A stretch of DNA of 42,855 bases from an uncultured Pseudomonadota bacterium (GCA_903885195.1 CAISHQ010000094.1:1-42855), one strand, 5' to 3'; shown: positions 25,656-33,452, counted from the stretch's first letter. Program-made: numbers and translations. Notes: generated from the letters alone by a model not told the origin.

Positions 25656-25683
25656 ATTATAGGCGCCCGCCCCAATTGCTCAA
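25656..25683 (-). promoter_or_regulatory. tRNA-Glu promoter
   Basis: On the minus strand a perfect TATAAT (25661-25656) is preceded at 16 bp by TTGAGC (25683-25678), four of six consensus bases, and followed by a GC-rich discriminator ACCGCGCC. The predicted start near 25649 lies about 26 bases before the mature tRNA. It is the best sigma-70 promoter in the window and sits within the region upstream of divergent pcnB. Confidence 0.7.
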
Positions 25684-25699
25684 GCGGAACGAGTCAGCT

Positions 25700-27217
25700 T
25701 TGAATTCCACCCCCGCCTCCCCCGAGGCTGCACCCCGATTGGCGCGCATCATCCCGCGCGACGGTCACAGCATTTCCCGCTCGCGAATATCGCCGGACGC
25801 ACTGCGGGTCCTCTACCGCCTGCGCGAGGCGGGTTTTCAGGCCTATCTCGTCGGCGGCTGTGTCCGCGACCTGATGCTGGGGCTTGAGCCCAAGGACTTC
25901 GACGTGGCGACCGATGCACTGCCCGAACAGGTCAAGCGCCTGTTTCGCAACTGCCGGTTGGTAGGGCGGCGTTTTCGATTGGCGCACGTGTTTTTCGGGC
26001 GCGACATCATCGAAGTCGCCACTTTTCGCGCCTCGGGCGCCCCGTTGCCGGCCGACGAGCCGGTGCCGACCCGCGACGAGCTCGACGAGGTCGACGAGGT
26101 TGACGGCACCGAGCCGGGCGAGCCTGAGCTCGCGGAGGAGATTCCCGAGCCGCCCGCCGACTCGCGCGATCTGCACGATTTCGACGAGTCGCTCGAGCGG
26201 GTGGTCGATGAGAGCGGGCGCATCCTGCGCGACAACATTTACGGCAGCATCGACGATGATGTCTGGCGGCGGGATTTCACCTGCAATGCGCTGTACTACA
26301 ACATCGCCGATTTCTCCGTGTGGGACTATTGCGGCGGCTTCGAGGACGTTTCGGCGCGCCGTCTGCGCCTGATCGGTGACCCCGAGACTCGTTACCGGGA
26401 GGATCCGGTGCGCATGCTGCGCGCCGCGCGTTTTGAGGCGAAACTGGGTTTCAGCATCGAGCCGGCGACCGCCGAGCCCATTGCCCGTCTGAGCGAATTG
26501 CTGGCCGGGGTTCCCGCGGCGCGTTTGTTCGATGAAACCTTGAAGCTGTTTCTGACCGGCCACGGAGCCCGCAGCTACGCCGTGCTCAAGCAGCGAGGAT
26601 TGCTCGAGCCCTTGTTGCCGAATCTCGCGGCGTTCGTGCGGCGCTATCCGGACAGCGCTCCGGAGCGAATGCTCATCCGCGGTCTCGAGAATACCGATGC
26701 CCGCGTGCTCGCCGACAAGCCGGTAACCCCCGCATTCCTCTTTGCCCTGCTGATGTACGGGCCAGTCGGTGTGGAGATCGAAAAAGCACCGCGGGCCCGC
26801 TGGAACGAAATCGGCACCATTCTCGATGCCGTCGATCAGGCGATGCGCGTGATTCAGCCGCGCGTGGCGGTGCATCGTCGCTTCGTGCTCGGCTTGCGCG
26901 ACATGTTCGCCTTGCAGCCGCGCCTCGAGTCGCCGCGCGGGCGAAGAGCCTTGCGCACGCTCGAGCACCCGCGTTTCCGTGCCGGGTTCGACCTGCTGCA
27001 GCTGCGTGCCGAGTTCGGTATGGCCGATCCCGCCATCGTGCGTTGGTGGGAGCAGTTGCAGGCTTCCAATCCGCAGCAGCGTGCTCTGCTCAGCGACGCG
27101 AGCGCAGGCAGTTCATCGGCGGGCGGTTCAGGTGGGGAGTCCGCGGGACGACGCCGCGGTCGACGTCGTGGGCGCGGCGGTCGTGGGCGTGGCGGTGGTG
27201 GCGGCGCCGGATCCTGA
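25700..27217 (+). CDS. pcnB: Poly(A) polymerase I
   Basis: PcnB adds poly(A) tails that promote RNA decay. The nucleotidyltransferase head shows LVGGCVRDLMLG and the catalytic KDFDVAT Asp pair. NCRLVGRRFRLAHV separates PcnB from CCA-adding enzymes, and RRDFTCNALYYN and YREDPVRMLRA follow. Between VATFRA and RDNIYGS lies an acidic insert (about residues 112-174) roughly 35 residues longer than in E. coli. The C-terminus is a basic Gly/Arg-rich tail. No ATG precedes the conserved region; I use the TTG at 25700 (505 residues), with TTG 25676 as an alternative. It is divergent from tRNA-Glu and heads the folK-panB unit. Confidence 0.94.
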   Translation: MNSTPASPEAAPRLARIIPRDGHSISRSRISPDALRVLYRLREAGFQAYLVGGCVRDLMLGLEPKDFDVATDALPEQVKRLFRNCRLVGRRFRLAHVFFGRDIIEVATFRASGAPLPADEPVPTRDELDEVDEVDGTEPGEPELAEEIPEPPADSRDLHDFDESLERVVDESGRILRDNIYGSIDDDVWRRDFTCNALYYNIADFSVWDYCGGFEDVSARRLRLIGDPETRYREDPVRMLRAARFEAKLGFSIEPATAEPIARLSELLAGVPAARLFDETLKLFLTGHGARSYAVLKQRGLLEPLLPNLAAFVRRYPDSAPERMLIRGLENTDARVLADKPVTPAFLFALLMYGPVGVEIEKAPRARWNEIGTILDAVDQAMRVIQPRVAVHRRFVLGLRDMFALQPRLESPRGRRALRTLEHPRFRAGFDLLQLRAEFGMADPAIVRWWEQLQASNPQQRALLSDASAGSSSAGGSGGESAGRRRGRRRGRGGRGRGGGGGAGS

Positions 27218-27221
27218 CACG

Positions 27222-27707
27222 GTGCGCTGGGTTCCGGCCTACGTCGGACTCGGCAGCAATCTGGGTGACTCGGTGGCGCTCATCGAGCGGGCCATCGAAC
27301 TGATCGGCGCGCATTCAATCACACGGGTCATATCTCGCAGCGCACTCTACCGCACCGCGCCGTTTGGGTCGGTGCAGCAGCAGCCTTTCGTCAACGCGGT
27401 AGTCGGCGTGCTGACGCTCGAGACGCCGATGCAGTTGCTGCAGCGCTTGCTCGAGACGGAACGGAGTCTCGGACGACGGCGTGATGGCGAGCGCTGGGGG
27501 CCGCGCCTCATCGATCTCGATCTGCTCGTACACGGCGACGCTCGCCTCGAGGTCGAAGGTTTGACGCTGCCGCATCCCGGGATTCCGGAGCGGGATTTCG
27601 TTCTGTATCCTCTATTCGACGTCGCGCCGCATCTGTCGATTCCGGTTTTCGGTGTCGTGCGTGATCTGGTGGGCAGGGTCACCAACCGCGGCGTGCAGCG
27701 GCTCTAG
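27222..27707 (+). CDS. folK: 6-hydroxymethyl-7,8-dihydropterin pyrophosphokinase
   Basis: FolK transfers pyrophosphate from ATP to hydroxymethyl-dihydropterin in folate synthesis. The 161-residue protein shows YVGLGSNLGD at the N-terminus, YRTAPFG, QPFVNAVV, the ERWGPRLIDLDLL signature and LPHPGIPERDFVL. The GTG at 27222 lies four bases after the pcnB stop and gives the family length; the frame is open upstream within pcnB, so an earlier GTG is possible. The stop nearly touches the kinase gene start. Confidence 0.95.
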   Translation: MRWVPAYVGLGSNLGDSVALIERAIELIGAHSITRVISRSALYRTAPFGSVQQQPFVNAVVGVLTLETPMQLLQRLLETERSLGRRRDGERWGPRLIDLDLLVHGDARLEVEGLTLPHPGIPERDFVLYPLFDVAPHLSIPVFGVVRDLVGRVTNRGVQRL

Positions 27708-27712
27708 TGAAC

Positions 27713-28369
27713 ATGGCGGATACCGTCACGCATCGTTTTGTGGTGATCGAGGGCCCGATCGGTGTGGGCAAGACCTCGCTCGCACGGCGTTTGGCGGAAG
27801 TGTGGAACGCCGAGCTCGTGCTCGAGCAGGCCGACACCAATCCGTTTCTCGAGCGCTTTTATCGCGACCCCGTGGCGGCAGCATTGCCGGCACAGTTGCA
27901 TTTTCTCTTCCAGCGGACGCAACAGCTCGCGGCCTTGCGTCAAGCGGATCTGTTCGCTCCGGTACGCGTGGCCGATTATCTGCTCGAGAAGGATCGATTG
28001 TTTGCACGGGTGACGCTCGATGAGGCCGAGTTTTCACTTTACGAGCAGGTCTATGCCCGGATGGTGGTCGACCCACCGAAGCCCGATCTTGTGATCTATC
28101 TGCAGGCACCCGTCGACGTGCTGCTCGAGCGCATCGGCCGTCGGCGCATCAAGGCCGAACAACTGATCGAGCGTCCGTATCTCGAAAAGCTCAACGAGGC
28201 GTACGCGCGCTTTTTCCATGACTATGACGGCGCGCCGACGTTGATTGTGAACGCCGCCGCCCTTGATCCGCTTTCGAGCGAAGTCGACTTCAACGAGTTG
28301 CTCGGCGCCATCCGGCGCATGGGCAAGGGAAAACTGTATTTCAATCCGCTGCGGCACGCGGCGATTTAG
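27713..28369 (+). CDS. Deoxynucleoside kinase (dNK/dGK-dCK family)
   Basis: The 218-residue protein has P-loop GPIGVGKT (14-21), the EQADTNPFLERFY substrate segment, KDRLFARVTL, DLVIYLQAP and the Arg-rich lid GRRRIKAEQ. These are features of the deoxyadenosine/deoxyguanosine/deoxycytidine kinase family. It would phosphorylate salvaged deoxynucleosides in the cytoplasm; specificity cannot be read from sequence. ATG 27713 is preferred; GTG 27707, overlapping the folK stop, would add two residues. A dNK between folK and panB is a recurring arrangement in gammaproteobacteria, with no obvious pathway link. Confidence 0.92.
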   Translation: MADTVTHRFVVIEGPIGVGKTSLARRLAEVWNAELVLEQADTNPFLERFYRDPVAAALPAQLHFLFQRTQQLAALRQADLFAPVRVADYLLEKDRLFARVTLDEAEFSLYEQVYARMVVDPPKPDLVIYLQAPVDVLLERIGRRRIKAEQLIERPYLEKLNEAYARFFHDYDGAPTLIVNAAALDPLSSEVDFNELLGAIRRMGKGKLYFNPLRHAAI

Positions 28370-28391
28370 CGAATTTGTCGGGAGAGTTACC

Positions 28392-29222
28392 GTGTATACC
28401 CATCTGCAATTGCGTGATTCGACGCGACCGCCTGTATCGCTCGCCACGCTGCACAAGATGAAGGCCGAGGGCGAGAAGATCGCCTCGTTGACCTGCTATG
28501 ACGCGAGCTTCGCAGCGCTTGTCGACGAAGCGGACGCGGACATCGTGCTGGTCGGCGATTCGCTCGGTATGGTCATCCAGGGCCACGACACTACGGTGCC
28601 TGTCACCATGGACCAGATGGTCTATCACTGTCAGTCCGTAGCGCGCGGCTTGCACCGCCCGCTGTTGATGGCGGATCTGCCGTTTGCGAGTTATCCGACG
28701 CGCGAACTCGCGCTCGCCAACTCGGTTCGACTGATGCAGGAGGGGGGTGCCGAGGTCGTCAAGCTCGAAAGCGGGCCCTCGCAAATCGAGGTGGTCGAGT
28801 TTCTTGCGGGGCACGACATCGCCGTCTGTGCCCACCTCGGTCTCAAGCCGCAGTCGGTGCACAAGACGGGCGGGTTTCGGGTGCAGGGGCGCGAGGCGGA
28901 CGCAGCCGAACGGATGCTGGCGGCCGCGCGTGATCTCGAATCGGCAGGCGCCGATCTCATTCTGCTCGAGTGCATTCCGAGCGAACTGGGGCAGCGCATC
29001 ACGGAGGCGCTGAGGGTTCCCGTCATCGGCATCGGCGCAGGGCCGCACACCGATGGCCAGATCCTTGTGCTCTACGATGTGCTCGGCATCACGACGGGTC
29101 GCAAACCGCGCTTTGTGCTCGATTGCATGGCGGGCGCCGGCGACAACTTAGGTGCGATGAAGCGCTACGTGCAGGCGGTGAAGACGGGAGCCTATCCCGC
29201 GCCTGAACACTGCTTCAGTTGA
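28392..29222 (+). CDS. panB: 3-methyl-2-oxobutanoate hydroxymethyltransferase
   Basis: PanB makes ketopantoate, the first dedicated step of pantothenate synthesis. The 276-residue protein has ITSLTCYDA-type (IASLTCYDASFA), VGDSLGMVIQGHDTTVPVT and MADLPFASY motifs around the metal site, VCAHLGLKPQSV, and the C-terminal IGIGAGPHTDGQILV segment. The GTG at 28392 has GGGAGAG at good spacing; the frame is open upstream into the kinase gene. A terminator-like hairpin follows before panC. Confidence 0.97.
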   Translation: MYTHLQLRDSTRPPVSLATLHKMKAEGEKIASLTCYDASFAALVDEADADIVLVGDSLGMVIQGHDTTVPVTMDQMVYHCQSVARGLHRPLLMADLPFASYPTRELALANSVRLMQEGGAEVVKLESGPSQIEVVEFLAGHDIAVCAHLGLKPQSVHKTGGFRVQGREADAAERMLAAARDLESAGADLILLECIPSELGQRITEALRVPVIGIGAGPHTDGQILVLYDVLGITTGRKPRFVLDCMAGAGDNLGAMKRYVQAVKTGAYPAPEHCFS

Positions 29223-29234
29223 AGCGATCGGTTT

Positions 29235-29257
29235 AAAAACGCTTCGGTCGTTTTTTT
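29235..29257 (+). terminator. Intrinsic terminator between panB and panC
   Basis: AAAAACG (29235-29241) pairs with CGTTTTT (from 29249). The loop is closed by the stable CTTCGG tetraloop with one bulged T, and a run of seven T's ends the element. The AT-rich stem is also nearly symmetric. It should at least partly separate panC from the upstream operon. Confidence 0.6.
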
Positions 29258-29284
29258 GGTTGTTGTGGGCTACCATGCCTTCCT

Positions 29285-30145
29285 ATGGAGAGGGTGGGAA
29301 CCGTTGCTGCGGTCCGTCGCGCGGTGTCGGAGTGGCGCGCGGCCGGGCAGACCGTCGCCTTCGTGCCGACCATGGGCAACTTGCATGATGGTCACGTCGC
29401 GCTGCTGCGCCTTGCGCGCAAGAAGGCCAAGCGGGTGGTCTCGAGCACCTTCGTCAATCCGATGCAGTTCGGGCCCAACGAAGACTTCAATCACTACCCG
29501 CGTACACCGTCGCGAGATAGCGAACTTCTGACGGCGGCGGGTTGCGATCTGCTGTTCGAACCCGACGCCAAGGAAATCTATCCGCTCGGCCATCTGAATG
29601 CGACGCGCATCGATGTGCCCGGACTCACCGACATCCTGTGTGGCGCATTCCGACCGGGTCACTTCGCGGGAGTCGCGAGTGTGGTCGCGAGGCTGTTCAA
29701 CATCGTGCAGCCGAACATGGCCATCTTTGGCGAGAAGGATTTTCAGCAGCTCGCCGTGATTCGTCGCATGGTGACCGATTTGCAAATCCCCGTGCAGGTT
29801 ATCGGTGCCCCCACCGTGCGTGCATCGGATGGGCTCGCGCTCAGTTCGCGCAATCAATATTTGCTGCCCGAGGAGCGTGAGCTTGCGCCGCGCTTGTATC
29901 AGCAGCTCGTGCGGGTCGCCGAGCTTCTGAAGTCAGGAGAAAATTCGCGCGAGGACATCGCACGGCACGAGGCGGAGAGCCGCGCGGCACTCAAGGCGGA
30001 TGGCTTTAACGTCGAGTATTTTTCGGTGCGCAGCGCCGAGACCCTGCATGCGCCGAGTTTGTCGACCGAGCAGATGGTCATTCTTGTGGCTGCCCGAATT
30101 GGGAAAGCCCGGCTGATCGACAACGTTCAGGTGGAGTTGGCCTGA
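29285..30145 (+). CDS. panC: Pantothenate synthetase
   Basis: PanC condenses pantoate and beta-alanine with ATP. The 286-residue protein carries the nucleotidyltransferase HxGH in MGNLHDGH (H34, H37), FVNPMQFGPNEDF, GEKDFQQLAVI, and the KMSKS-like LALSSRNQYL. It is complete. The ATG has no ribosome-binding site; a TACCAT box at 29271-29276, eight bases upstream, suggests a possible near-leaderless transcript. panD, which supplies beta-alanine, is not in the window. Confidence 0.97.
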   Translation: MERVGTVAAVRRAVSEWRAAGQTVAFVPTMGNLHDGHVALLRLARKKAKRVVSSTFVNPMQFGPNEDFNHYPRTPSRDSELLTAAGCDLLFEPDAKEIYPLGHLNATRIDVPGLTDILCGAFRPGHFAGVASVVARLFNIVQPNMAIFGEKDFQQLAVIRRMVTDLQIPVQVIGAPTVRASDGLALSSRNQYLLPEERELAPRLYQQLVRVAELLKSGENSREDIARHEAESRAALKADGFNVEYFSVRSAETLHAPSLSTEQMVILVAARIGKARLIDNVQVELA

Positions 30146-30164
30146 ACGGCGAGAGCCTGATTTA

Positions 30165-30186
30165 CTGAATCCCAAGTCGGATTTAG
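30165..30186. terminator. Hairpin between convergent panC and queG
   Basis: CTGAATCC (30165-30172) pairs with GGATTTAG (30179-30186) over eight positions with one G-U pair; the loop is six bases. No T-run follows on either strand, so termination is only plausible. A second weaker inverted repeat lies near 30199-30214. Confidence 0.35.
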
Positions 30187-30223
30187 GTCACTCACGCGCG
30201 TCACGCCCTACGGTGTGCGTCGG

Positions 30224-31375
30224 TCAGGTCTCGACGCCGTGGCGGGACAGTGCCCACCTGACGTGTTCGCGAACAACAGCGCTTGGATCCTCCATGCGCG
30301 CGCACAGAGCAGACACGACCGCTTGATGAGTCCCGGCCGCGTGGTCAATCCCGGCCGCGTGGTCAACCCCGGCTGATGTCTGGGTGCTGCACGTCGACGA
30401 CCATCCTGTCGCAGCAGCGCAGTTGCCGAGCGCCACGGCGATGTTGCGCAACCAGCGCTCGTGACCGATGCGTCGGATCGCCGAGCCGCGCAGGCGCAAC
30501 TCGAACTCCTCGGCATTCCAGGCGAACAACTCGATGAGCGTCGCGGTGTCGAGCGCATTGCGTACGGCCCGTAATTGCGGGTGAGAGGCAGCCTGCGCGA
30601 ACTTGTTCCAGGGACAGACGAGCTGGCAGTCGTCGCAGCCGTAGATGCGGTTGCCGATCAACGGGCGCAAGGGCTCGGGGATCGATCCGGCCAGTTCGAT
30701 GGTGAGGTAGGAGATACAGCGCCGCGCATCGAGTTGGTATGGCGCGATGATCGCGCCGGTGGGGCAGGCGGGCAGGCAGGCCGTGCAGGTGCCGCAGTGA
30801 CTCGCGGCTGGGGCATCGGCCGGCAGAGGCAGATCAGTCAGCAGCTCGCCCAAAAAAAACCATGATCCGGCTTCACGGGCGATGAGGTTGGTGTGCTTGC
30901 CGATCCAGCCGAGGCCTGCATTGCGCGCCAGCGCTTTTTCGAGCACGGGCCCCGAGTCGACGAACACGCGATATCCGAACGGACCGACACGCTCGACCAT
31001 GCGGTCGGCGAGCCGCTGCAAGGCGTTGCGCATGAGCTTGTGATAGTCGCGGCCGAGCGCGTAACGCGATACGTAGGCGCGCTGTGGGTCGGCGAGTGTG
31101 GCAAGGGCGTCGGCGGCCTCTTCGGGCCAGTAATCCATGCGCACGCTTATGGAACGCAGGGTGCCGGGTTTCAGTTCCGCCGGACGGGCGCGACGACGGC
31201 CGTGCCGAGACATGTAGTGCATGTCGCCGTGGTAGCCCGCCTCGAGCCAGCGCAGCAGGTGCTGCTCGTCCTCAGGGAGTTCGACGTGGGCGACGCCGAC
31301 TGCCGCAAAACCGAGTTCCGCCGCGAACCCGTCGAGCTCCTGCCTCAGTGCCTGCATGTCGACGGCTTCGACCAT
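30224..31375 (-). CDS. queG: Epoxyqueuosine reductase QueG
   Basis: QueG reduces epoxyqueuosine to queuosine in tRNA using cobalamin and two [4Fe-4S] clusters. The 383-residue protein has RYALGRDYHKLMR and VDSGPVLEKALARNAGLGWIGKHT motifs, and two cluster motifs, CGTCTACLPACP and CDDCQLVCP. The C-terminal HEAT-like tail is interrupted by a low-complexity insert with repeated GxDHAA units. ATG 31375 or the internal ATG at 31357 could be used; no ribosome-binding site favours the first, and a -10-like box lies seven bases from it. It is divergent from nnr across a 20-bp gap, the same order as in E. coli. Confidence 0.95.
   Translation of the reverse strand: MVEAVDMQALRQELDGFAAELGFAAVGVAHVELPEDEQHLLRWLEAGYHGDMHYMSRHGRRRARPAELKPGTLRSISVRMDYWPEEAADALATLADPQRAYVSRYALGRDYHKLMRNALQRLADRMVERVGPFGYRVFVDSGPVLEKALARNAGLGWIGKHTNLIAREAGSWFFLGELLTDLPLPADAPAASHCGTCTACLPACPTGAIIAPYQLDARRCISYLTIELAGSIPEPLRPLIGNRIYGCDDCQLVCPWNKFAQAASHPQLRAVRNALDTATLIELFAWNAEEFELRLRGSAIRRIGHERWLRNIAVALGNCAAATGWSSTCSTQTSAGVDHAAGIDHAAGTHQAVVSALCARMEDPSAVVREHVRWALSRHGVET
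30331..30375 (-). repeat. 18-bp tandem repeat inside queG
   Basis: The unit TCCCGGCCGCGTGGTCAA (plus-strand reading) occurs twice without mismatch (30331-30348, 30349-30366) and a partial third copy follows. On the coding strand it encodes repeated DHAAG-type hexapeptides in a C-terminal segment where E. coli QueG has no such insert. Confidence 0.9.
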
Positions 31376-31395
31376 GCAGCCAGTATACTTCCGAC
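31376..31395. promoter_or_regulatory. Symmetric divergent promoter, queG/nnr
   Basis: The whole gap between the two start codons is 20 bp. Its exact centre is the palindrome AGTATACT (31382-31389), which reads as -10 box TATACT on both strands. Each box ends six bases before the respective ATG, so predicted start points coincide with the start codons and both messages would be leaderless. No strong -35 is visible inside either gene. Confidence 0.5.
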
Positions 31396-32937
31396 ATGCC
31401 TACGCCCGACGGGCTGTACCTGGCCGCGCAGGTGCGTGCCTGCGATCGACACGCGATAGACGTGCAGGGAGTTGCGGGATACACCCTCATGGAACGTGCT
31501 GCCGCGGCGGCACTAAGGCGGCTGCGTGCCGCATGGCCCGTGGCACGGGAATTGGCTGTCGTTTGCGGCGGTGGCAACAATGGAGGCGATGGTTACGTGC
31601 TCGCGCGTCTCGCGCAGTGCGAGGGACTGCGGGTCGAGGTCTTTGCTGTCGTGGACCCTGCTGCGCTGCAAGGCGATGCGGCACGGGCCGCGGCGGATTG
31701 CCGGAACGCGGGGCTGATTCCGCATTCCTTGCATGGGCCTCAGGCGATGCACGGACCTCAGGCGATGCACGAGCTCGGTAAGAAGGCGGGGCTCGATAGC
31801 TTCGACGTCATCGTGGATGCGGTGCTCGGCATCGGCTACTCGGGACCCTTGCGTAAGGACATTGCCCGCGCCATCGGTGCGATTCGTGCTGCAGGCCGCC
31901 CCGTGCTGGCACTCGATGTCCCCTCGGGGCTCAATGCCGACACCGGGCTCGTGAGCGATGTCGCCGTGCGTGCGGATGTCACGGTGACTTTCATCGCGCA
32001 AAAGTTGGGCCTGTGGATCAATGCTGGACCCGCGCATGCGGGGGCCGTGCTACTCGAGAACCTGGGTGTCGACACCACGGTGGCCGGGGCGCCCGTCCTC
32101 GAGAGGATGTCCGAGTCGTGCCTGAGGGCTGCATTGCCGCGGCGTTCGCGCGAGGCGCACAAGGGCTCAGCCGGTCACGTGATGGTTTTGGGCGGCGGCC
32201 CAGGCATGGCCGGGGCGGCTCGCCTCGCCGCAGAGGCGGCTCTGAGTGCCGGGGCAGGTCGCGTGACGGTGTGTGCGGCACCGGAGTCGGTGGCTGCGAT
32301 CACGGCGGCTGCGCCCGAACTCATGACACGTGCCGTCGAGGACCCTCGCGAGTTGCACTCGCTCCTCGCATCGGCAGATGTGATCGCCATCGGTCCGGGG
32401 CTCGGCCGCAGCGCCTGGGCTGAGGCCATGGTCGATGCGGCTCTTGCCGCGACGTGCCCGAGCGTTATCGACGCCGATGCGCTCAACGTCCTCGCGAGGC
32501 GACGGCAGGGCGGAGTCTCGATCCGTCGTAGTCACTGCATCTGGACGCCCCATCCGGGCGAGGCCGGCCGTTTGTTGCAGATCGACACTGCAGCTGTGCA
32601 GTCCGATCGTCTGGCCGCGCTGCAGGGGCTGATCGAGTGCTGCGGCGGTACGGTGGTGCTGAAGGGCGCCGGCACCTTGGTCGGCGAGGGTGGGTCGGTG
32701 CCGTCGATCTGTGAGTGGGGCACGCCGGCCTTGGCGGTCGCCGGGACGGGCGATGTGCTGACCGGAGTGATCGCCGCGCTCTGCGCTCAGGGTGTGGCAG
32801 CGCCGCAGGCAGCGCGCGCCGCAGTGTGGTGGCATGCTGTGGCGGGCGAGCGGCGTTCGGCCGGTGCGACGCGAGGCTTGCGTGCCGGGGATTTGCCGCC
32901 ACAGTTCATGCAGATGCTGCGCGACGGGGCGTACTGA
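31396..32937 (+). CDS. nnr: Bifunctional NAD(P)H-hydrate epimerase/dehydratase
   Basis: Nnr repairs hydrated NAD(P)H. The 513-residue protein joins an N-terminal epimerase domain (about 1-215; GYTLMERAA, CGGGNNGGDGYVLAR, DAVLGIGYSGPLR, LDVPSGLNADTG) and a C-terminal ribokinase-like ADP/ATP-dependent dehydratase (about 235-513; GHVMVLGGGPGMAGA, WTPHPGEAGRLL, GTGDVLTGVIAAL). A six-residue repeat (HGPQAM twice) is inserted in the epimerase domain near residues 112-124. The ATG has no ribosome-binding site. tsaE starts immediately after the stop. Confidence 0.96.
   Translation: MPTPDGLYLAAQVRACDRHAIDVQGVAGYTLMERAAAAALRRLRAAWPVARELAVVCGGGNNGGDGYVLARLAQCEGLRVEVFAVVDPAALQGDAARAAADCRNAGLIPHSLHGPQAMHGPQAMHELGKKAGLDSFDVIVDAVLGIGYSGPLRKDIARAIGAIRAAGRPVLALDVPSGLNADTGLVSDVAVRADVTVTFIAQKLGLWINAGPAHAGAVLLENLGVDTTVAGAPVLERMSESCLRAALPRRSREAHKGSAGHVMVLGGGPGMAGAARLAAEAALSAGAGRVTVCAAPESVAAITAAAPELMTRAVEDPRELHSLLASADVIAIGPGLGRSAWAEAMVDAALAATCPSVIDADALNVLARRRQGGVSIRRSHCIWTPHPGEAGRLLQIDTAAVQSDRLAALQGLIECCGGTVVLKGAGTLVGEGGSVPSICEWGTPALAVAGTGDVLTGVIAALCAQGVAAPQAARAAVWWHAVAGERRSAGATRGLRAGDLPPQFMQMLRDGAY
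31731..31766 (+). repeat. 18-bp tandem duplication inside nnr
   Basis: Two adjacent 18-bp copies (31731-31748 and 31749-31766) differ at two positions and encode HGPQAM twice, in frame, within a surface loop of the epimerase domain. Confidence 0.85.
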
Positions 32938-33447
32938 ATGGGCGCTGAGTCCTCCGTCGAACTTGTTCTGCCCGATGAGGCGGCCACCGTCGAGCTCGGC
33001 GCTCACATCGCCCAGGCTTTGCCGAGCACTGTCGGGGAGGGCGCATGGCGGGTGCATTTGCACGGCGATCTCGGTGCGGGGAAGACCACCCTTGTTCGAG
33101 GCCTCGTGCGCGCGCTCGGCGGGCGGGGGGCCGTGCGCAGCCCCACGTACAGCCTCCTCGAAACCTATGCCCTAGCCCCGTGGGAGGTGCTGCACCTCGA
33201 CTTGTATCGCCTCGCAGGTGCGGGGGAACTACAGGCGCTGGGTCTTCCGGACTTCGATCGGCCGGGTGCCCTGTGGTTGATCGAGTGGCCGGAGCGGCTG
33301 GGCGCGGGGCCGCCCGCAGATCTCGAGGTGCAACTGCGTGCCGAACCCGCGCAGCACCGAGTGAGCTTAAGGGCCGGCACGCCGCGGGCGATCGAGGTCG
33401 TCGACCGGATCGCAAGTTCGTATGAGTTATCTCCGACAGGTCGTTAA
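32938..33447 (+). CDS. tsaE: tRNA threonylcarbamoyladenosine biosynthesis ATPase TsaE
   Basis: TsaE is the ATPase that resets the TsaBD complex making t6A37 in tRNA. The 169-residue protein has P-loop GDLGAGKT (43-50, K49), the SPTYSLLETY motif and LHLDLYRL, and ends with the IEWPERLG segment. The ATG directly follows the nnr stop, so translation is probably coupled. The amiB signal sequence begins 43 bp after the stop. Confidence 0.96.
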   Translation: MGAESSVELVLPDEAATVELGAHIAQALPSTVGEGAWRVHLHGDLGAGKTTLVRGLVRALGGRGAVRSPTYSLLETYALAPWEVLHLDLYRLAGAGELQALGLPDFDRPGALWLIEWPERLGAGPPADLEVQLRAEPAQHRVSLRAGTPRAIEVVDRIASSYELSPTGR

Positions 33448-33452
33448 TTTTC

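Noticed and set aside
25700-27217. CCA-adding enzyme instead of PcnB, prompted by the CCA-less tRNA-Lys nearby
   Set aside because: The LFRNCRLVGRRFRLAHV segment, the basic C-terminal tail and the folK/panB context are those of poly(A) polymerase I.
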